From assembly GCF_000379105.1 (NCBI RefSeq), contig NZ_KB900609.1:3271773-3335772 (forward strand): 64,000 bases of DNA. Reading direction: 5' to 3'. This DNA comes from Methylobacterium sp. WSM2598. GTDB lineage: Bacteria > Pseudomonadota > Alphaproteobacteria > Rhizobiales > Beijerinckiaceae. Positions 63,285 to 64,000 of the stretch are shown here, piece by piece. The notes under the pieces are model-generated. The model saw nothing but the letters and a program-made list of their open reading frames with translations, ran no database searches and had not been told where the DNA came from. Every line of letters begins with the position of its first letter. Within the stretch, counting starts at the first letter, position 1. Position numbers and translations under genes: made by a program.

Positions 63285-64000
63285 ATGCGCGCCCTCTACG
63301 CCGCCGCCACCGGGATGGCGGCCCAGGAACTCAACGTCCAGGTCATCTCCAACAACATCGCGAACCTGCGCACCACCGGCTACAAGCGCCAGCAGGCGCA
63401 TTTCCAGGACCTGCTCTACCAGAACCTGCGCCGGGCCGGGACGGCGACCTCCGACCAGGGCAACCAGCTGCCCGCCGGCCTCGCCCTCGGCTCGGGCGTC
63501 AAGACCACCTCGACCGCCCGGGTGATGAGCCAGGGCACGCTCTCCTCCACGGAGAAGACCTACGACGTCGCGATCCGCGGCGAGGGCCTGTTCCAGATCA
63601 CGATGCCGGACGGGCGCACCGCCTACACGCGGGACGGCTCGTTCGACCTCGACGCGCAGGGCCAGATCGTCAGCCGCGACGGCTACCTGCTCAACCCGGC
63701 GATCACGGTGCCGAACAACGCCACCGCCGTGACGATCAGCGCCTCGGGGCTGGTGCAGGCCACGCTGCCGGGCCAGACCGCGCCGCAGAATCTCGGCCAG
63801 ATCCAGCTCGCGCGCTTCGTCAACAAGGTCGGGCTCGAATCGATCGGCGACAACCTCTTCATCGAGACCCAGGCCTCCGGGCCGGCGATTCAGGGCAATC
63901 CCGGGACCGAGGGCTTCGGGAGCCTCCAGCAGAGCTACCTCGAGGAGGCGAACGTCAACGCCGTCACCGAGATCTCGTCCCTGATCGCCGCGCAGCGCGC
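63285..64000 (+). CDS. flgG: Flagellar distal rod protein FlgG (3' end beyond window)
   Basis: The ATG at 63285 follows AGGAGTGAG. The start MRALYAAATGMAAQELNVQVISNNIANLRTTGYKR is diagnostic of FlgG. The FlgG-specific segment follows (LPAGLALGSGVKTTSTARV), then GTLSSTEKTYDVAIRGEGLFQI and SYLEEANVNAVTEISSLIAAQR, the start of the C-terminal coil. About 238 of the usual 262 residues are present. Confidence 0.96.
   Translation, partial: MRALYAAATGMAAQELNVQVISNNIANLRTTGYKRQQAHFQDLLYQNLRRAGTATSDQGNQLPAGLALGSGVKTTSTARVMSQGTLSSTEKTYDVAIRGEGLFQITMPDGRTAYTRDGSFDLDAQGQIVSRDGYLLNPAITVPNNATAVTISASGLVQATLPGQTAPQNLGQIQLARFVNKVGLESIGDNLFIETQASGPAIQGNPGTEGFGSLQQSYLEEANVNAVTEISSLIAAQR

Overview
The window is very GC-rich DNA that is almost entirely coding on both strands. 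It looks like the chromosome of an alphaproteobacterium of the order Hyphomicrobiales (Rhizobiales), most likely a Methylobacterium-type organism. This rests on gene content (DUF2244, DUF1150, DUF6468, MotE, a DnaX lacking the zinc cysteines, an HWE-type kinase), on gene order (SRP RNA-dnaX-ybaB-recR; rplU-rpmA-obgE-proB-proA-nadD-rsfS-rlmH-envC-ctpA) and on a CtrA-type box at flagellar genes. The genus is an inference from the sequence, not a database result. No prophage, integrase, insertion sequence, CRISPR array or defence island was seen.

Layout. 1-2.8 kb: the end of arfB, an old-yellow-enzyme reductase, and the divergent peroxide pair ohrR/ohr with its operator. 2.8-10.2 kb: rdgB and rph facing hrcA, which overlaps a 'ligase-associated' helicase, followed by pdeM; then nth and a DUF2244 membrane protein. 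10.3-16.5 kb: recD2, a small secreted protein, a penicillin-acylase-family enzyme and a secreted alpha/beta hydrolase. 16.6-22 kb: SRP RNA and a one-strand information-processing block (dnaX, ybaB, recR, def, fmt, truA). 22-30.7 kb: methyltransferase, membrane protein, dapE, moeB, amn, infC with a probable AUU start, a glycosyltransferase and a hydrolase. 30.7-33.4 kb: a small heat-shock operon with an RpoH-type promoter, and a carbohydrate porin.

33.4-49 kb is the conserved ribosome/proline/cell-envelope cluster read leftwards: rplU, rpmA, acetyltransferase, obgE, proB, a frameshifted small secreted protein, proA, nadD, rsfS, rlmH, envC-like, ctpA, YibQ-like deacetylase, rppH and DUF2939. 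A sensor kinase/response regulator pair sits in it in the opposite orientation. 49-58.9 kb is more accessory: a small unknown protein, olsB (ornithine lipid), a GGDEF/EAL protein, a secreted phospholipase-A2-like protein, a type IA topoisomerase with an altered Toprim motif, and a chemoreceptor. 59-64 kb is flagellar: fliL-fliM-DUF6468-motE leftwards and flgF-flgG rightwards, around a perfect TTAA-N7-TTAA box.

Most of the window is housekeeping. I did not find a clearly new multi-gene system. The most interesting signals are short. They are intergenic tandem repeats (7 x 20 bp of hairpin units before rppH; 5 x 13 bp abutting the -35 of the hsp20 promoter), a frameshift at a 7-base homopolymer, the infC AUU start, a 5'-terminal hairpin in the rplU leader, the Toprim substitution in the topoisomerase, and a FliM whose N-terminus carries three tryptophan-centred repeats exactly 19 residues apart.
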